A stretch of DNA of 64,000 nt from Pseudomonadota bacterium (GCA_023388965.1 JAEWFF010000004.1:131501-195500), one strand, 5' to 3'. Shown: positions 9,090 through 18,451, counted from the stretch's first letter. Made by a program: numbers and translations. The notes: generated from the letters alone by a model not told the origin.

Positions 9090-9881
9090 TTACAGCCTGA
9101 ATTCTTCGCCGAGGTAAAGCCGCCGCACATCGGGATTGGCGACGATTTCGTCGGGCGTGCCGTGCATCAGCACATGGCCGGAATGGACGATATAGGCGCG
9201 GTCGATCAGCCCGAGCGTTTCGCGGACATTGTGATCGGTGATGAGGACGCCGATGCCGCGCTGGGTCAGATAGCGGACCAGCAGGCGGATATCGTTGACG
9301 GCGATGGGGTCGACGCCCGCAAAGGGCTCGTCCAGCAGCATGAAATCGGGGCGGCTCGCCAGCGCCCGGGCGATCTCGACGCGCCGCCGCTCGCCGCCTG
9401 ACAGCGCGATCGAGGGCGATTTGCGCAGCTTCTTGATGCCGAATTCCTCGAGCAGGTTTTCGAGATCGCGCGCCCGCCTTTTGCGGTCCGGCTCCACGAT
9501 ATCGAGCACGGCGCGGATATTGTCCTCGACCGAGAGGCCCCGGAAGATCGAGGCTTCCTGCGGCAGATAACCGATGCCGAGCCGCGCGCGCTGATACATG
9601 GGCAGATCGGTGACATCGTGGCCGTTCAGCTCGATGCGTCCGCCATCGGCCGGTACAAGGCCGGTCAGCATGTAGAAGACGGTCGTCTTGCCGGCCCCGT
9701 TGGGGCCGAGAATGCCGACGGATTCGCCGCGCCCTACCGCGACGCTGACATTCTTGACCACCTGCCGGCCGCCATAGGTCTTCGACAGGCCGTGCGCGAC
9801 TAGCCAGCCATCACCGGCAATCGGCGGCTGCCCCTGCGCCCCGCGCGGCTTTTTCGTTCTTTTCCTCCAGAAGAAATTCAA
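9090..9881 (-). CDS. lptB: LPS export ABC transporter ATPase LptB
   Basis: The 263-residue product powers extraction of lipopolysaccharide from the inner membrane with LptF, LptG and LptC. Walker A GPNGAGKTT, signature LSGGERRR, Walker B 'FMLLDEPFAGVD' and the switch 'ITDHNVRETL' are all present and are characteristic of LptB. A basic N-terminal extension (WRKRTKKPRG) precedes the ATPase. It begins overlapping the end of lptA by 4 bases and is followed by rpoN, the standard alphaproteobacterial order. Confidence 0.95.
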   Translation of the reverse strand: MNFFWRKRTKKPRGAQGQPPIAGDGWLVAHGLSKTYGGRQVVKNVSVAVGRGESVGILGPNGAGKTTVFYMLTGLVPADGGRIELNGHDVTDLPMYQRARLGIGYLPQEASIFRGLSVEDNIRAVLDIVEPDRKRRARDLENLLEEFGIKKLRKSPSIALSGGERRRVEIARALASRPDFMLLDEPFAGVDPIAVNDIRLLVRYLTQRGIGVLITDHNVRETLGLIDRAYIVHSGHVLMHGTPDEIVANPDVRRLYLGEEFRL

Positions 9882-10432
9882 GGTTCGCTCTTTTTCTTCT
9901 GCGAGCCGAACACGCCCTGCACCCGGCCCCCGGCCTCATTGCTTTCCACGCGCGATTTCTGCGTCGTCAGATCGACGACCAGCCGGTCGCCCTTGAGGAT
10001 GTTGACGCCCTGCGTAACGACGACATTGCCGATGAGCACGACCGTGTTCGACGGCATGTCGAACACGCCGTGATTGCCCGTCGCCTTCTGATCGCCCGAT
10101 GTCACGATGACGTTCCCATCGGCTTCGAGCCGGCGGATATCGCGCCCTGTCACGACATCGTCCTCGGCGGGTTGCCCCGCTTCGCCGGCCCTCTTCTCGT
10201 AGAAGATCGTCAGCTTGTTCGTGCGCAGCGTGGATGCGCCCTGAACGACGACGACATCGCCGGAAAAGGTCGCGGTCTGCTTGTCCTCATGCACATCGAG
10301 CCGCTGGGCCTCGATATTGACGGGCTCGTCGCCGCGCCCGCTGAAGCCCTTGAATGCCGATGTGACTTCCTGCTGCGCGGCGGCGGGAAATGCCATGAGG
10401 GCGGCGAAGAGAAGAAAAGCGGAGCGGCGCAT
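9878..10432 (-). CDS. lptA: LPS transport periplasmic protein LptA
   Basis: The 184-residue product carries LPS across the periplasm. It has an N-terminal signal peptide (FLLFAALMAFPAAAQ, cleavage expected near residue 20) and an OstA/LptA beta-jellyroll seen as repeats such as 'ATFSGDVVVVQG', 'RLEADGNVIVTSG' and 'VVLIGNVVVTQG'. The C-terminus is Lys-rich. It directly abuts lptC (1-base step) and overlaps lptB by 4 bases, so the three are one translational unit. Confidence 0.93.
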   Translation of the reverse strand: MRRSAFLLFAALMAFPAAAQQEVTSAFKGFSGRGDEPVNIEAQRLDVHEDKQTATFSGDVVVVQGASTLRTNKLTIFYEKRAGEAGQPAEDDVVTGRDIRRLEADGNVIVTSGDQKATGNHGVFDMPSNTVVLIGNVVVTQGVNILKGDRLVVDLTTQKSRVESNEAGGRVQGVFGSQKKKSEP

Positions 10433-11128
10433 TTACGGATTTCCCATACGGTCCGGCGAGTCGGCGAGCGGTGCGGCCGTGTCCGGCTTCAGAAGCATGC
10501 GTACGCCGCCGGCAAAGGAAGCGCGGTCGCCATGGCTGAACAGATGCATGTTGGCGGCATCGAGTTCGGCGTTGGAAAATTCGATCCGCACCGGTTTCGA
10601 ACTGACGATTTCGCCCGCCTGGAAATCGACATCGGCTTCGGAAAGGTTCGCCCGGTCGTCGAGATCGGTAACGATGGCGATGCTGCCGTCGAGCTTGAGC
10701 GTTTCGCGCTTGTTGTCGAGATGGCCGCGCCCGGCATCGAGTTTGGCCCAGCCGTCCTCGCGTATGGCCATGCGCGCCTTGATGCCGAACAGATCGACCT
10801 CATGCGGATTGGCAAGGCTCTGCTCGGCGCGCGCGGCGTTCACTTCATAGCCCGTCTGCTTTCCTTCGGGCGTCATCTCGTAGCCGGTGAAACGCGGATT
10901 GCGCATGATGATCGTGCTGCCCGTCACGCCCATGCTCTCGGCGTCGATCTCGGCCAGAATGACGCGCGGGTCGAAGGCGAGCATGGCGGCAATGGCGCCG
11001 ACGACGAGAACGGTCATGGCCGGCAGGGCAAGGCGCAGAACCCGCACGAGGCGGGAATGGCGCCGCACCGCCCTCTCCACATTCTGGCGTGAGCGGGGAG
11101 CGCTGCCGAGAAACGCGGTGCTTGCCAA
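10433..11128 (-). CDS. lptC: LPS export protein LptC
   Basis: This 231-residue bitopic protein has one N-terminal membrane helix (about residues 32-52) after a basic segment (RHSRLVRVLR), then a periplasmic LptC/OstA-like domain with 'NPRFTGYEM' and later 'SNAELDAANMHLFSHGD'. It passes LPS from LptBFG to LptA. It lies 36 bases downstream of rnd and abuts lptA. Confidence 0.9.
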   Translation of the reverse strand: MASTAFLGSAPRSRQNVERAVRRHSRLVRVLRLALPAMTVLVVGAIAAMLAFDPRVILAEIDAESMGVTGSTIIMRNPRFTGYEMTPEGKQTGYEVNAARAEQSLANPHEVDLFGIKARMAIREDGWAKLDAGRGHLDNKRETLKLDGSIAIVTDLDDRANLSEADVDFQAGEIVSSKPVRIEFSNAELDAANMHLFSHGDRASFAGGVRMLLKPDTAAPLADSPDRMGNP

Positions 11129-11164
11129 CGCCTGTGGTCTCCGTGCCGGGGCCGGCGCGGCCCG

Positions 11165-11779
11165 TCAAGAATGCGCGAAAATATCCTGATCGGGGAATCC
11201 GGTCAGGTCGAGTGCCGAGCGGATCGGCAGAAAGGCGTAGCAGGCGTCGGCCAGGGCCGTGCGGCCCTCGCGCGCGAGCAGACCTTCCAGTTGTGCCTTC
11301 AGCGCGTGCAGATAAAGCACGTCCGATGCGGCGTAATTGAGCTGATTTTCGGTCAGCGTTTCGGCGCCCCAGTCCGAGCTCTGCTGCTGCTTGGAGATTT
11401 CGATGCCGAGCAGTTCGCGCGTCAGGTCCTTGAGGCCGTGCCGGTCGGTGTAGGTGCGCACCAGCTTCGAGGCGATCTTCGTGCACCAGACCGGCTCGGG
11501 CATGATGCCGAAGGTCTTGAACAGCACGGCGAGATCGAACCGCGCGAAGTGGAACAGCTTGGTCACGGACCGGTCGCGGAACAGGGCTTCGAGATTGGGG
11601 GCGCGGTTCTGGCCGGGAAGAATCTGGACGAGTTCGGCATTGCCGTCGCCGCTCGACAGCTGAACGAGGCAGAGCCGGTCCCGATGGGGATTGAGCCCCA
11701 TGGTTTCGGTGTCGACGGCAACCGCGCCTGAAAAGGTGAGGCCGTCGGGAAGATCGCCGCGGTGGAGCCGGAAGGTCAT
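11165..11779 (-). CDS. rnd: Ribonuclease D (DEDD 3'-5' exonuclease domain)
   Basis: This 204-residue single-domain exonuclease has ExoI 'VDTETMGL', the ExoII region 'LFHFARFDLAVL' and ExoIII 'YAASDVLYL', giving the DEDDy set. It lacks the C-terminal HRDC domains of E. coli RNase D, as is usual for the short alphaproteobacterial form next to lptC. Role: 3' trimming of tRNA and other structured RNA. It heads the rnd-lptC-lptA-lptB-rpoN-ptsN unit. Confidence 0.88.
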   Translation of the reverse strand: MTFRLHRGDLPDGLTFSGAVAVDTETMGLNPHRDRLCLVQLSSGDGNAELVQILPGQNRAPNLEALFRDRSVTKLFHFARFDLAVLFKTFGIMPEPVWCTKIASKLVRTYTDRHGLKDLTRELLGIEISKQQQSSDWGAETLTENQLNYAASDVLYLHALKAQLEGLLAREGRTALADACYAFLPIRSALDLTGFPDQDIFAHS

Positions 11780-11860
11780 GATGTTCGCGCCTGCTGAAAA
11801 GTGCAGCCCGGGGGGTACACTGCCAGGGCCGGTGCGGCAAGCGCGACAGCGGAAGGGCGC

Positions 11861-11888
11861 AAAAGGACGGGGCGTGACCGCCCCGTCC
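11861..11888 (-). terminator. Terminator of the protamine-like gene
   Basis: Read on the minus strand, GGACGGGGC and GCCCCGTCC form a 9-bp stem with loop GGTCAC, followed by TTTT. It lies 22 bases after the stop of the gene at 11911. Confidence 0.88.
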
Positions 11889-11910
11889 CCGGATCGCTAA
11901 TTGGCCGCGA

Positions 11911-12312
11911 TCAGATCCACATCCAGGCCCAGAAGGGCACACGACGGCAGCGGCGCTGCCAATGGCCCCAGCGGTTCCGGTAGCGGTAGCACTCGCGGCG
12001 ATAGCGCCGCACCCGCCGGCGGCGGCCCCGGCGATGCCCACCATGATAGTGCCTGCGGCCTCCGCGATGGCGGCCGCCATGGCGCCGTCGGCCGTCCCCG
12101 CGACGTCCGTCGCCTCTCTGTGCGCTCTGCTCGCCTTCGACGGTCGGGGCCTCGGCCACGCCGTCCTTCAGCTCGTCGAGAAGCGTTCCGCCCGGCGCGG
12201 TATCGTCAAGCGGGCCGGTGGCGAGCGCATGCGCCTGGCGCGGCATGGCCGCCGTCAGCGCCGCCGCCCCGGCGACGCCAAAAAGCCCTGTCAAAAACAG
12301 CCGTCTGTCCAT
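11911..12312 (-). CDS. Tat-exported, Arg/His/Gly-rich protamine-like protein
   Basis: The 133-residue product begins with a twin-arginine signal (RRLFLTGLFG) and ends the signal near AHALA. An acidic linker (DDTAPGGTLLDELKDG) is followed by about 60 residues of Arg/Gly/His repeats (RRGDGRRRHGGRHRGGRRHYHGG and similar, key unit RR/GH), then CYRYRNRWGHWQRRC and a hydrophobic WAWMWI end with two Cys. Such proteins are sometimes labelled 'protamine-2 modular protein' in Hyphomicrobiales; the true role is unknown. A metal- or polyanion-binding periplasmic protein is possible from composition. The gene is monocistronic with its own terminator. Low codon complexity alone could suggest a shadow frame, but the Tat signal and terminator argue against that. 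Confidence 0.75.
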   Translation of the reverse strand: MDRRLFLTGLFGVAGAAALTAAMPRQAHALATGPLDDTAPGGTLLDELKDGVAEAPTVEGEQSAQRGDGRRGDGRRRHGGRHRGGRRHYHGGHRRGRRRRVRRYRRECYRYRNRWGHWQRRCRRVPFWAWMWI

Positions 12313-12443
12313 AAGGGATCCTCCTCCGATCTCTCGGCAAACCCCTCCAGCCCGGGGAGAGTTCCAGAACCTGCAGAAGATCAGCTTGTTTCTGAACCTC
12401 GGGTGAATAGGTATGGCCCCGCCCAGCCAACACGGTTTTTCAC

Positions 12444-13367
12444 GTGCCGATTCTGTCCATTTCCCGACTGACCAAGACCTATGCGACGGGCTTTACCGCG
12501 CTGAAGCCGATCGACCTCGACATCGAGCGCGGCGAGATATTCGCCTTGCTCGGGCCGAACGGCGCCGGCAAATCGACCCTCATCAACATCATCTGCGGCG
12601 TCGTGCGGCCCTCGTCCGGCACCGTCACCGTGGACGGCCACGACACCTCGATCGGCTGGCGCGCCGCCCGCCGCAAGATCGGCCTCGTTCCGCAGGAACT
12701 GACGACGGATTCGTTCGAGACGGTGTGGGCGACAGCCAGTTTCAGCCGCGGACTGTTCGGCAAGCCCCGCAACGACGCGCATATCGAGAAGGTGCTGCGC
12801 GACCTGTCGCTCTGGGACAAGAAGGACTCGAAGATCATGACGCTTTCGGGCGGCATGAAGCGGCGCGTGATGATCGCCAAGGCGCTCGCGCATGAGCCCC
12901 AGATTCTTTTTCTCGACGAGCCGACGGCGGGCGTCGATGTCGAACTGAGGCGCGGCATGTGGGATGTCGTGCGTACGCTGCGCGAAGGCGGCGTCACCGT
13001 CATCCTGACGACGCATTACATTCAGGAAGCCGAGGAAATGGCCGACCGCATCGGCATCATCAATCACGGCGAGATCGTTCTGGTCGAGGAAAAGGCCGCG
13101 CTGATGGAAAAGCTCGGCAAGAAACAGCTCACTTTGTCCCTGCAGGGCCCCATCGCCGCAGTGCCGGACGCGCTGTCCGGCTTCGGCCTCGAACTCGTGA
13201 GTGAGGGAACCGAACTCGTCTATACATTCGATAGCGAGAAACAATCCGCGAACATCCCCGAACTCCTGCGGCGGCTGGACGAGGCGGGAGTCGCCTTCAC
13301 CGATCTCGACATGCACCGCTCCTCGCTCGAGGACATTTTCGTCGATCTTACGAGGCGCACGGCATGA
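12444..13367 (+). CDS. ABC-2 type transporter ATPase
   Basis: The 307-residue product has Walker A GPNGAGKST, signature LSGGMKRR, Walker B 'ILFLDEPTAGVD' and the switch 'LTTHYIQEAEEMADR', followed by a roughly 70-residue C-terminal domain typical of drug, polysaccharide or YadG-like exporters. The gene has a 4-base ATGA overlap with the permease gene that follows, forming a two-gene exporter. The substrate is unknown; NodI/NodJ-like exporters are the nearest type by layout. Confidence 0.88.
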   Translation: MPILSISRLTKTYATGFTALKPIDLDIERGEIFALLGPNGAGKSTLINIICGVVRPSSGTVTVDGHDTSIGWRAARRKIGLVPQELTTDSFETVWATASFSRGLFGKPRNDAHIEKVLRDLSLWDKKDSKIMTLSGGMKRRVMIAKALAHEPQILFLDEPTAGVDVELRRGMWDVVRTLREGGVTVILTTHYIQEAEEMADRIGIINHGEIVLVEEKAALMEKLGKKQLTLSLQGPIAAVPDALSGFGLELVSEGTELVYTFDSEKQSANIPELLRRLDEAGVAFTDLDMHRSSLEDIFVDLTRRTA

Positions 13368-14125
13368 ATCTGCGCGCTGTCCTTGCGATCTACAAATTCG
13401 AAATGGCGCGTGCGCTGCGCACGGTGTGGCAGACCATCGTCTCGCCGGTCATCTCGACCTCGCTCTATTTCGTGGTGTTCGGCGCGGCCATCGGCGCGCA
13501 TATGGGCGAGATGGGCGGCGTGTCCTACGGCGCGTTCATCGTGCCCGGCCTCATCATGCTGACCTTGCTGACGACCTCCATCGCCAATGCCAGCTTCGGG
13601 ATCTACTTCCCGAAATTCGTCGGTACGATCTATGAAATCCTGTCAGCGCCGGTCTCGGCCTTCGAGATCGTGACCGGCTATGTCGGCGCGGCTGCCACGA
13701 AATCCATCGTGATCGGCCTCATCACGCTCGCGACCGCGCGTCTGTTCGTGGATTTCTCCATCGCTCATCCGTTCGTGATGGTGCTGTTCCTCGTCCTGAC
13801 CGCGATCACGTTCAGCCTGTTCGGCTTCGTCATCGGCATCTGGGCCGACGGTTTCGAGAAGCTGCAATTCATTCCGCTGCTTGTCGTGACGCCGCTCACT
13901 TTCCTCGGCGGCAGCTTCTATTCCATCGACATGCTGCCGCCGTTCTGGCGCGGGGTCAGTCTCTTCAATCCGGTCGTCTATCTCATCAACGGCTTCCGCT
14001 GGAGCTTCTTCGGAACCTCCGACGTGCATGTCGGCGTCAGCCTTGCGATGACCGCGGTGTTTCTCGCGCTGTGCCTCGGCGTCGTGATCTGGATCTTCCG
14101 CACCGGCTACCGGCTGAAGAACTAG
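13364..14125 (+). CDS. ABC-2 type transporter permease
   Basis: This 253-residue protein has six predicted membrane helices and the ABC-2 layout: an N-terminal cytoplasmic segment (YKFEMARALRTVWQT), helices starting near residue 22, and the central 'GTIYEILSAPVSAFEIV' region. A 'PLTFLGGSFYSIDMLP' loop precedes the last helices. It pairs with the upstream ATPase. It ends overlapping the convergent oligopeptidase gene by 4 bases. Confidence 0.9.
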   Translation: MNLRAVLAIYKFEMARALRTVWQTIVSPVISTSLYFVVFGAAIGAHMGEMGGVSYGAFIVPGLIMLTLLTTSIANASFGIYFPKFVGTIYEILSAPVSAFEIVTGYVGAAATKSIVIGLITLATARLFVDFSIAHPFVMVLFLVLTAITFSLFGFVIGIWADGFEKLQFIPLLVVTPLTFLGGSFYSIDMLPPFWRGVSLFNPVVYLINGFRWSFFGTSDVHVGVSLAMTAVFLALCLGVVIWIFRTGYRLKN

Positions 14126-16185
14126 ACCTCGCCGGCCAGAAGCTCCACCTCGTCCAGCCCGCGTTTCTTCAGCAGCGCCTCAGGCGACGGATCGTGCCCC
14201 CGGAACGCGCGATAGGCCTCATGCGGGTCCTGCCGTCCGCCGGCGGAATAGACGAAGTCCTTCAGCCGCCGCGCCGTCTCGGGATCGAAAATATCGCCCG
14301 CGTCGCGGAACGCCTGGAACGCGTCGGCATCGAGCACTTCCGACCACAGATACGAGTAATAACCGGCCGAATAGCCACCTGAGAACACATGGGCGAAATG
14401 CGGCGTGCGATGGCGCATGGAAATCGCGTCCGGCATGCCGATCCGCGTCAATACGTCTTTCTCGAAACCGACGGGATCGAGATTGTCGGCGTCCTGCAGG
14501 AGATGGAATTCGAGATCGACCAGCGCCGATGCGGTGTATTCCACCGTCGCGAAACCCTGGTTGAAACGCCGCGCGGCCAGCAGCTTTTCCAGCATGGCCT
14601 CCGGCATGGGCTCGCCGGTCTCGCAATGCACCGCGAAGCGGCGCAACACTTCGGGCTGTTCCAGCCAGTGTTCGTAAAGCTGCGAGGGAAGCTCGACGAA
14701 ATCGCGCGCGACGGATGTGCCGGAGATCAGGGGATAGGTCACGTCCGACAACAGGCCGTGCAGCCCGTGGCCGAATTCGTGGAACAGAGTGCGCGCATCG
14801 TCCATCGTCAGGAGCGCCGGCTTGCCTTCCGGCGGTTTCGCGAAATTCATGACATTGACGATAATCGGGCGGATATCGCCGGCAAGCTTTTCCTGGCTGC
14901 GGAAGGCCGACATCCACGCGCCGGAATGTTTAGAGGGCCGCGCGAAATAATCGCCGAGGAACAGGCCGACATGTCTGCCTGACCCGTCCGTCACTTCCCA
15001 TGCGCGCACATCAGGATGATAGAGCGCGATGTCGGTACGTTCCCTGAAATTCAGGCCGAACAGGCGCGTCGCGCAATCGAACGCCGCCGCGATCATGCGG
15101 TCGAGCTGGAGATATTGCTTAAGCTCGTCCTCATCCACGGAGAAACGTTCGGCGCGCAGCTTTTCGGCATAGAAGCGCCAGTCCCATGGCGCGATCTTTA
15201 TGTTCTCGCCGCGCCGCGCGGCCAGATCCTGGAGATCGACCTCCTCGCGCCTCGCGCGCGCCTTGGCCGGCGTCCAGACGGATTCGAGCAGGCCGCGCAC
15301 GGCATCCGGCGTTTTCGCCATCACATCGTCGAGCTTGAAATGCGCGAAGCTCGGATAACCGAGCAGCTTCGAACGTTCCGCCCGCAGCTTCAGCATTTCG
15401 GCGACAAGCGGGCGGTTGTCGGACTTGCCGTCATGCTCGCCGCGCGAGGTCCAGGCACGCCATGCCGTCTCGCGCAAATCGCGCCGCGTCGAGCTTTGCA
15501 GGAACGGCTCGATCGACGAGCGCGACAGCGTAACGACATATTTGCCGGCAAGACCGCGATCCTCCGCCGCCTTCCGCGCCGCCGCGATCTCGGCCTCGGA
15601 CATTCCGGCGAGATCGTTTTCCTCGAGAACGAGCTTCCACTCGCGCTCATCGGCCAGAACGTTCTGGCCGAACTGCGTCGAGAGCGTCGCCAGCCGCTCG
15701 TTGATCTCCGCGAGGCGCTTCTTTCTGTCGTCCGGCAGGCCGCCGCCCGAGCGCACGAAATTAGTGTGATAGCGCTCCAGAACGCGCTTCTGCTCGTCCG
15801 TCAGGTCGAGGCTGTCGCGTCTGGCGTAGACGGCGGCGATGCGGCGGAACAGGTTTTCGTTGAGCGAGATCGCGCTGAAATGCCGGGCCATGACCGGCGC
15901 CATGTCGCGCTCGATAGCCTCGATCTCGTCGTTCGTGTCCGCGCCCGCGAGATTGTGGAAGACCGACGACACGCGGTCGAGCGGCGCCCCTGCCCGCTCC
16001 ATCGCCTCGATGACATTGGCAAAGTCCGGCTCCTCACCGGACGCGGCGATGGCCTCGATCTCCGCCATATGCTTCACCAGCGCCTCCTCGAAAGCCGGGC
16101 GGAAATGCTCCGGGCGGATATCGCCGAAAGGCGGGCATTCGAACGGCGCGGTCCAGGGGGCGAGAAGCGGATTTACGGCGGACAT
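14122..16185 (-). CDS. M3 family oligopeptidase (thimet/oligopeptidase A type)
   Basis: This 687-residue cytoplasmic zinc metallopeptidase has the zinc-binding helix 'LFHEFGHGLHGLL' (HEFGH) with the downstream Glu in 'DFVELPSQLYEHW'. It degrades short peptides, including cleaved signal peptides. The start at 16185 (MSAVNPLLAPW) has GGAG 7 bases upstream; upstream in-frame codons to 16332 have no family likeness. PrlC/OpdA and Dcp are close relatives and cannot be separated safely by eye. Confidence 0.9.
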   Translation of the reverse strand: MSAVNPLLAPWTAPFECPPFGDIRPEHFRPAFEEALVKHMAEIEAIAASGEEPDFANVIEAMERAGAPLDRVSSVFHNLAGADTNDEIEAIERDMAPVMARHFSAISLNENLFRRIAAVYARRDSLDLTDEQKRVLERYHTNFVRSGGGLPDDRKKRLAEINERLATLSTQFGQNVLADEREWKLVLEENDLAGMSEAEIAAARKAAEDRGLAGKYVVTLSRSSIEPFLQSSTRRDLRETAWRAWTSRGEHDGKSDNRPLVAEMLKLRAERSKLLGYPSFAHFKLDDVMAKTPDAVRGLLESVWTPAKARARREEVDLQDLAARRGENIKIAPWDWRFYAEKLRAERFSVDEDELKQYLQLDRMIAAAFDCATRLFGLNFRERTDIALYHPDVRAWEVTDGSGRHVGLFLGDYFARPSKHSGAWMSAFRSQEKLAGDIRPIIVNVMNFAKPPEGKPALLTMDDARTLFHEFGHGLHGLLSDVTYPLISGTSVARDFVELPSQLYEHWLEQPEVLRRFAVHCETGEPMPEAMLEKLLAARRFNQGFATVEYTASALVDLEFHLLQDADNLDPVGFEKDVLTRIGMPDAISMRHRTPHFAHVFSGGYSAGYYSYLWSEVLDADAFQAFRDAGDIFDPETARRLKDFVYSAGGRQDPHEAYRAFRGHDPSPEALLKKRGLDEVELLAGEV

Positions 16186-16377
16186 GGCGGCTCCGGGTGA
16201 CGGCGGGTCTGGTTGGATAGCGGCATAGCATATAGCGCCGCTGAGGCGCGGGCCGATGCGCCGCGCTGTTCGGACGCGCGCGGCATCGCCGGATAGAATC
16301 AGCCGCCCGAGGCCAGGACAGGCCGAGCGCAAAACCGCGCTTTATTGCGCGCGATCAACGACAGGAATGAAGGGAAA

Positions 16378-16464
16378 TGGTGCCCAGAAGAGGACTCGAA
16401 CCTCCACGCCCTTGCGAGCGCCAGCACCTGAAGCTGGTGCGTCTACCAATTCCGCCATCTGGGC
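16378..16464 (-). tRNA. tRNA-Leu (anticodon CAG)
   Basis: This is a class II tRNA of 87 bases. The acceptor stem GCCCAGA pairs with TCTGGGC; the anticodon stem CCAGC/GCTGG encloses TTCAGGT with anticodon CAG. A long variable arm (GGCGCTCGCAAGGGCGT region) and the T-loop GGTTCGAGTCC are present. CCA is encoded. Confidence 0.97.
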
Positions 16465-16473
16465 ACGGGGCGC

Positions 16474-16502
16474 TTCATAGAGGCCGCGAGAGGCCGGGTC
16501 AA
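16474..16502 (-). promoter_or_regulatory. Promoter of tRNA-Leu
   Basis: On the minus strand TTGACC is followed by a 17-base spacer and TATGAA, 9 bases before the tRNA 5' end region. Confidence 0.6.
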
Positions 16503-16573
16503 CGGCGCGCTTTACGGCCCGGCACGGTTGTCCTAGGTAAACGCCGCATTTGTTGTTTTGAAGAGGTCGAAAT

Positions 16574-17551
16574 ATGGCGCGCGATCTGGTGTCGAACCGG
16601 CTGGTCACCGTTTTCGGGGGCTCCGGATTCATCGGCCGCCATGTGGTGCGCGCTCTGGCCGAAGAGGGCTGGCTGGTCCGCAATGCCTGCCGCCGCCCCG
16701 ATCTCGCCCAGCATCTGCAGCCGCTCGGCGCCGTCGGCCAGATCGTTTCGGTTCAGGCCAATATCCGCGATCAGGCCTCGGTCGAAGCTGCCATTGCGGG
16801 CGCGGACGCGGTCGTAAACCTCGTCGCGATTCTCCGTGAGAGCGGCCGGCAGACCTTCGAGGACGTCCATGTCGAAGGCGCCCGCCGCATCGCCGAAGCG
16901 GCCGCCCGCGCGGGTGTGGAAAATTTTGTCCATATCTCGGCCATCGGCGCCGACACCGCCTCGCCCTCCGCTTACGCCCGCACCAAGGCGCTGGGTGAGC
17001 AGGAAGTGCTCAAGGCCATTCCCGGCGCAATTATCCTGCGCCCGTCCGTCGTGTTCGGCCCGCAAGACGGTTTCCTCAACCGCTTCGCCTCGCTGGCGCG
17101 CTTCACCCCGGCTCTGCCGCTGATCGGCGGCGGCACGACGCGCTTCCAGCCGGTCTTTGCCGGCGATGTCGCGGATGCGGCGGCGGCCGCGCTCGCGGGC
17201 AAGGCCGCTCCCGGCACGGTCTACGAACTCGGCGGACCGGACGTGCTGAACTTCCGCGAAATTCTGGAATACATACTCAAGGTCACGGGCCGTTCGCGCT
17301 TTCTGGTGCCGCTGCCGTTCCCGGTGGCGAAACTCCAGGCTTCTCTGCTCGAACTTCTGCCCAAACCGCTCCTGACCGTCGATCAGGTCAAGCTGCTGCA
17401 GAGCGACAATGTCGTGTCCGAGGCCGCCGTGAAGGAAGGCCGCACGCTCGATCATTTCGGCGTGCGCCCGACGGCGATGGAGGCCGTGGTGCCGAGCTAT
17501 CTCTACCGCTTCCGCAAAGCGGGCGAGTTCACCGACATGCCGGCATTCTGA
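16574..17551 (+). CDS. NDUFA9-like NAD(P)-binding epimerase (complex I associated)
   Basis: This 325-residue atypical short-chain dehydrogenase has the nucleotide-binding 'VTVFGGSGFIGRHVV' near the N-terminus and a YxxxK-type site (YARTK near residue 138). The later 'VYELGGPDVLNFREILEYIL' segment is characteristic of the NDUFA9 / complex I assembly-linked subgroup of alphaproteobacteria and mitochondria. Function is probably structural or in quinone or lipid metabolism and remains uncertain. Its stop lies 1 base from the end of the convergent uppP gene. Confidence 0.85.
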   Translation: MARDLVSNRLVTVFGGSGFIGRHVVRALAEEGWLVRNACRRPDLAQHLQPLGAVGQIVSVQANIRDQASVEAAIAGADAVVNLVAILRESGRQTFEDVHVEGARRIAEAAARAGVENFVHISAIGADTASPSAYARTKALGEQEVLKAIPGAIILRPSVVFGPQDGFLNRFASLARFTPALPLIGGGTTRFQPVFAGDVADAAAAALAGKAAPGTVYELGGPDVLNFREILEYILKVTGRSRFLVPLPFPVAKLQASLLELLPKPLLTVDQVKLLQSDNVVSEAAVKEGRTLDHFGVRPTAMEAVVPSYLYRFRKAGEFTDMPAF

Positions 17552-17552
17552 A

Positions 17553-18359
17553 TCAGCCGAATGCGAACAGGCCGATCAGCCCGGCCGTTCCGACGATAAT
17601 CCGCCACCAGCCGAACAGCGCATAGCCGTGCCGCGTGATGTAATCGAGCACGGCGCGCACGACGATCACCGCCGCGATGAAGGCGGCGACGAACCCGACC
17701 GCCGTGATGACGAGATCGTCGGCCGTCAGCACATCGCGGTTCTTGTAAAGATCGTAGGCGAACGCGCCGGCCATGGTCGGCATTGCGAGGAAGAACGAAA
17801 ATTCCGCCGCCGCGCGCTTGCTGGCGCCGAGCAGGAGCGCGCCGACGATTGTCGAGCCCGAGCGCGAGACGCCGGGCACCATGGCAAGGCACTGGAAGAA
17901 GCCGATCGCGAGATAGGTCGTCAGCGGAAAGCGCGTCGCATCAGTGTGGCGCACGGTCAGATCGAGCCGGTCGACCCAGAGCAGGACGATGCCGCCGAGA
18001 ATCAGCGCGATGCAGATCACCATCGGCGTTTCGAACAGCACGCCCTTGATGAAGCCGTGCGCGGAGGCGCCGATCACGGCCGCCGGCAGGAACGCGATCA
18101 GGACGCCGAAGACGAAGCGCCGCGCCGAGGGATCGCTCGGCAGTGCGAGCGCGATGTTGAACAGGCGCGCCGAATAGACCGACAGGATGGCGAGGATCGC
18201 GCCGAGCTGGATCAGGACCTCGAAGGCCTTGCCGGTCGACGAGAAGCCGAGGAAATGGCCGAGCAGCAGGATGTGGCCGGTCGAGGAGACGGGAATGAAC
18301 TCGGTCGCGCCTTCGACCAGGCCGAGCAGAAGCGCGTCCAGAAATGTGCCCGTATCCAT
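17553..18359 (-). CDS. uppP: Undecaprenyl-diphosphatase (UppP/BacA)
   Basis: This 268-residue integral membrane enzyme recycles the undecaprenyl carrier for peptidoglycan and O-antigen. The two conserved catalytic regions are present: 'EGATEFIPVSSTGHILL' (about residues 15-31) and 'PGVSRSGSTIVGALLLG' (about 160-176). Around eight hydrophobic helices are expected. The gene is divergent from the fzlA-like gene, and both concern cell-envelope growth. Confidence 0.95.
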   Translation of the reverse strand: MDTGTFLDALLLGLVEGATEFIPVSSTGHILLLGHFLGFSSTGKAFEVLIQLGAILAILSVYSARLFNIALALPSDPSARRFVFGVLIAFLPAAVIGASAHGFIKGVLFETPMVICIALILGGIVLLWVDRLDLTVRHTDATRFPLTTYLAIGFFQCLAMVPGVSRSGSTIVGALLLGASKRAAAEFSFFLAMPTMAGAFAYDLYKNRDVLTADDLVITAVGFVAAFIAAVIVVRAVLDYITRHGYALFGWWRIIVGTAGLIGLFAFG

Positions 18360-18451
18360 CCAAAAGCGCTCCCGCCATTTCCCCGAATCTGTTGCCCCGG
18401 GGCAGGATGGGGTTCTATACGGAGGCCACGCGCCACGCCACTTCGACCCGA

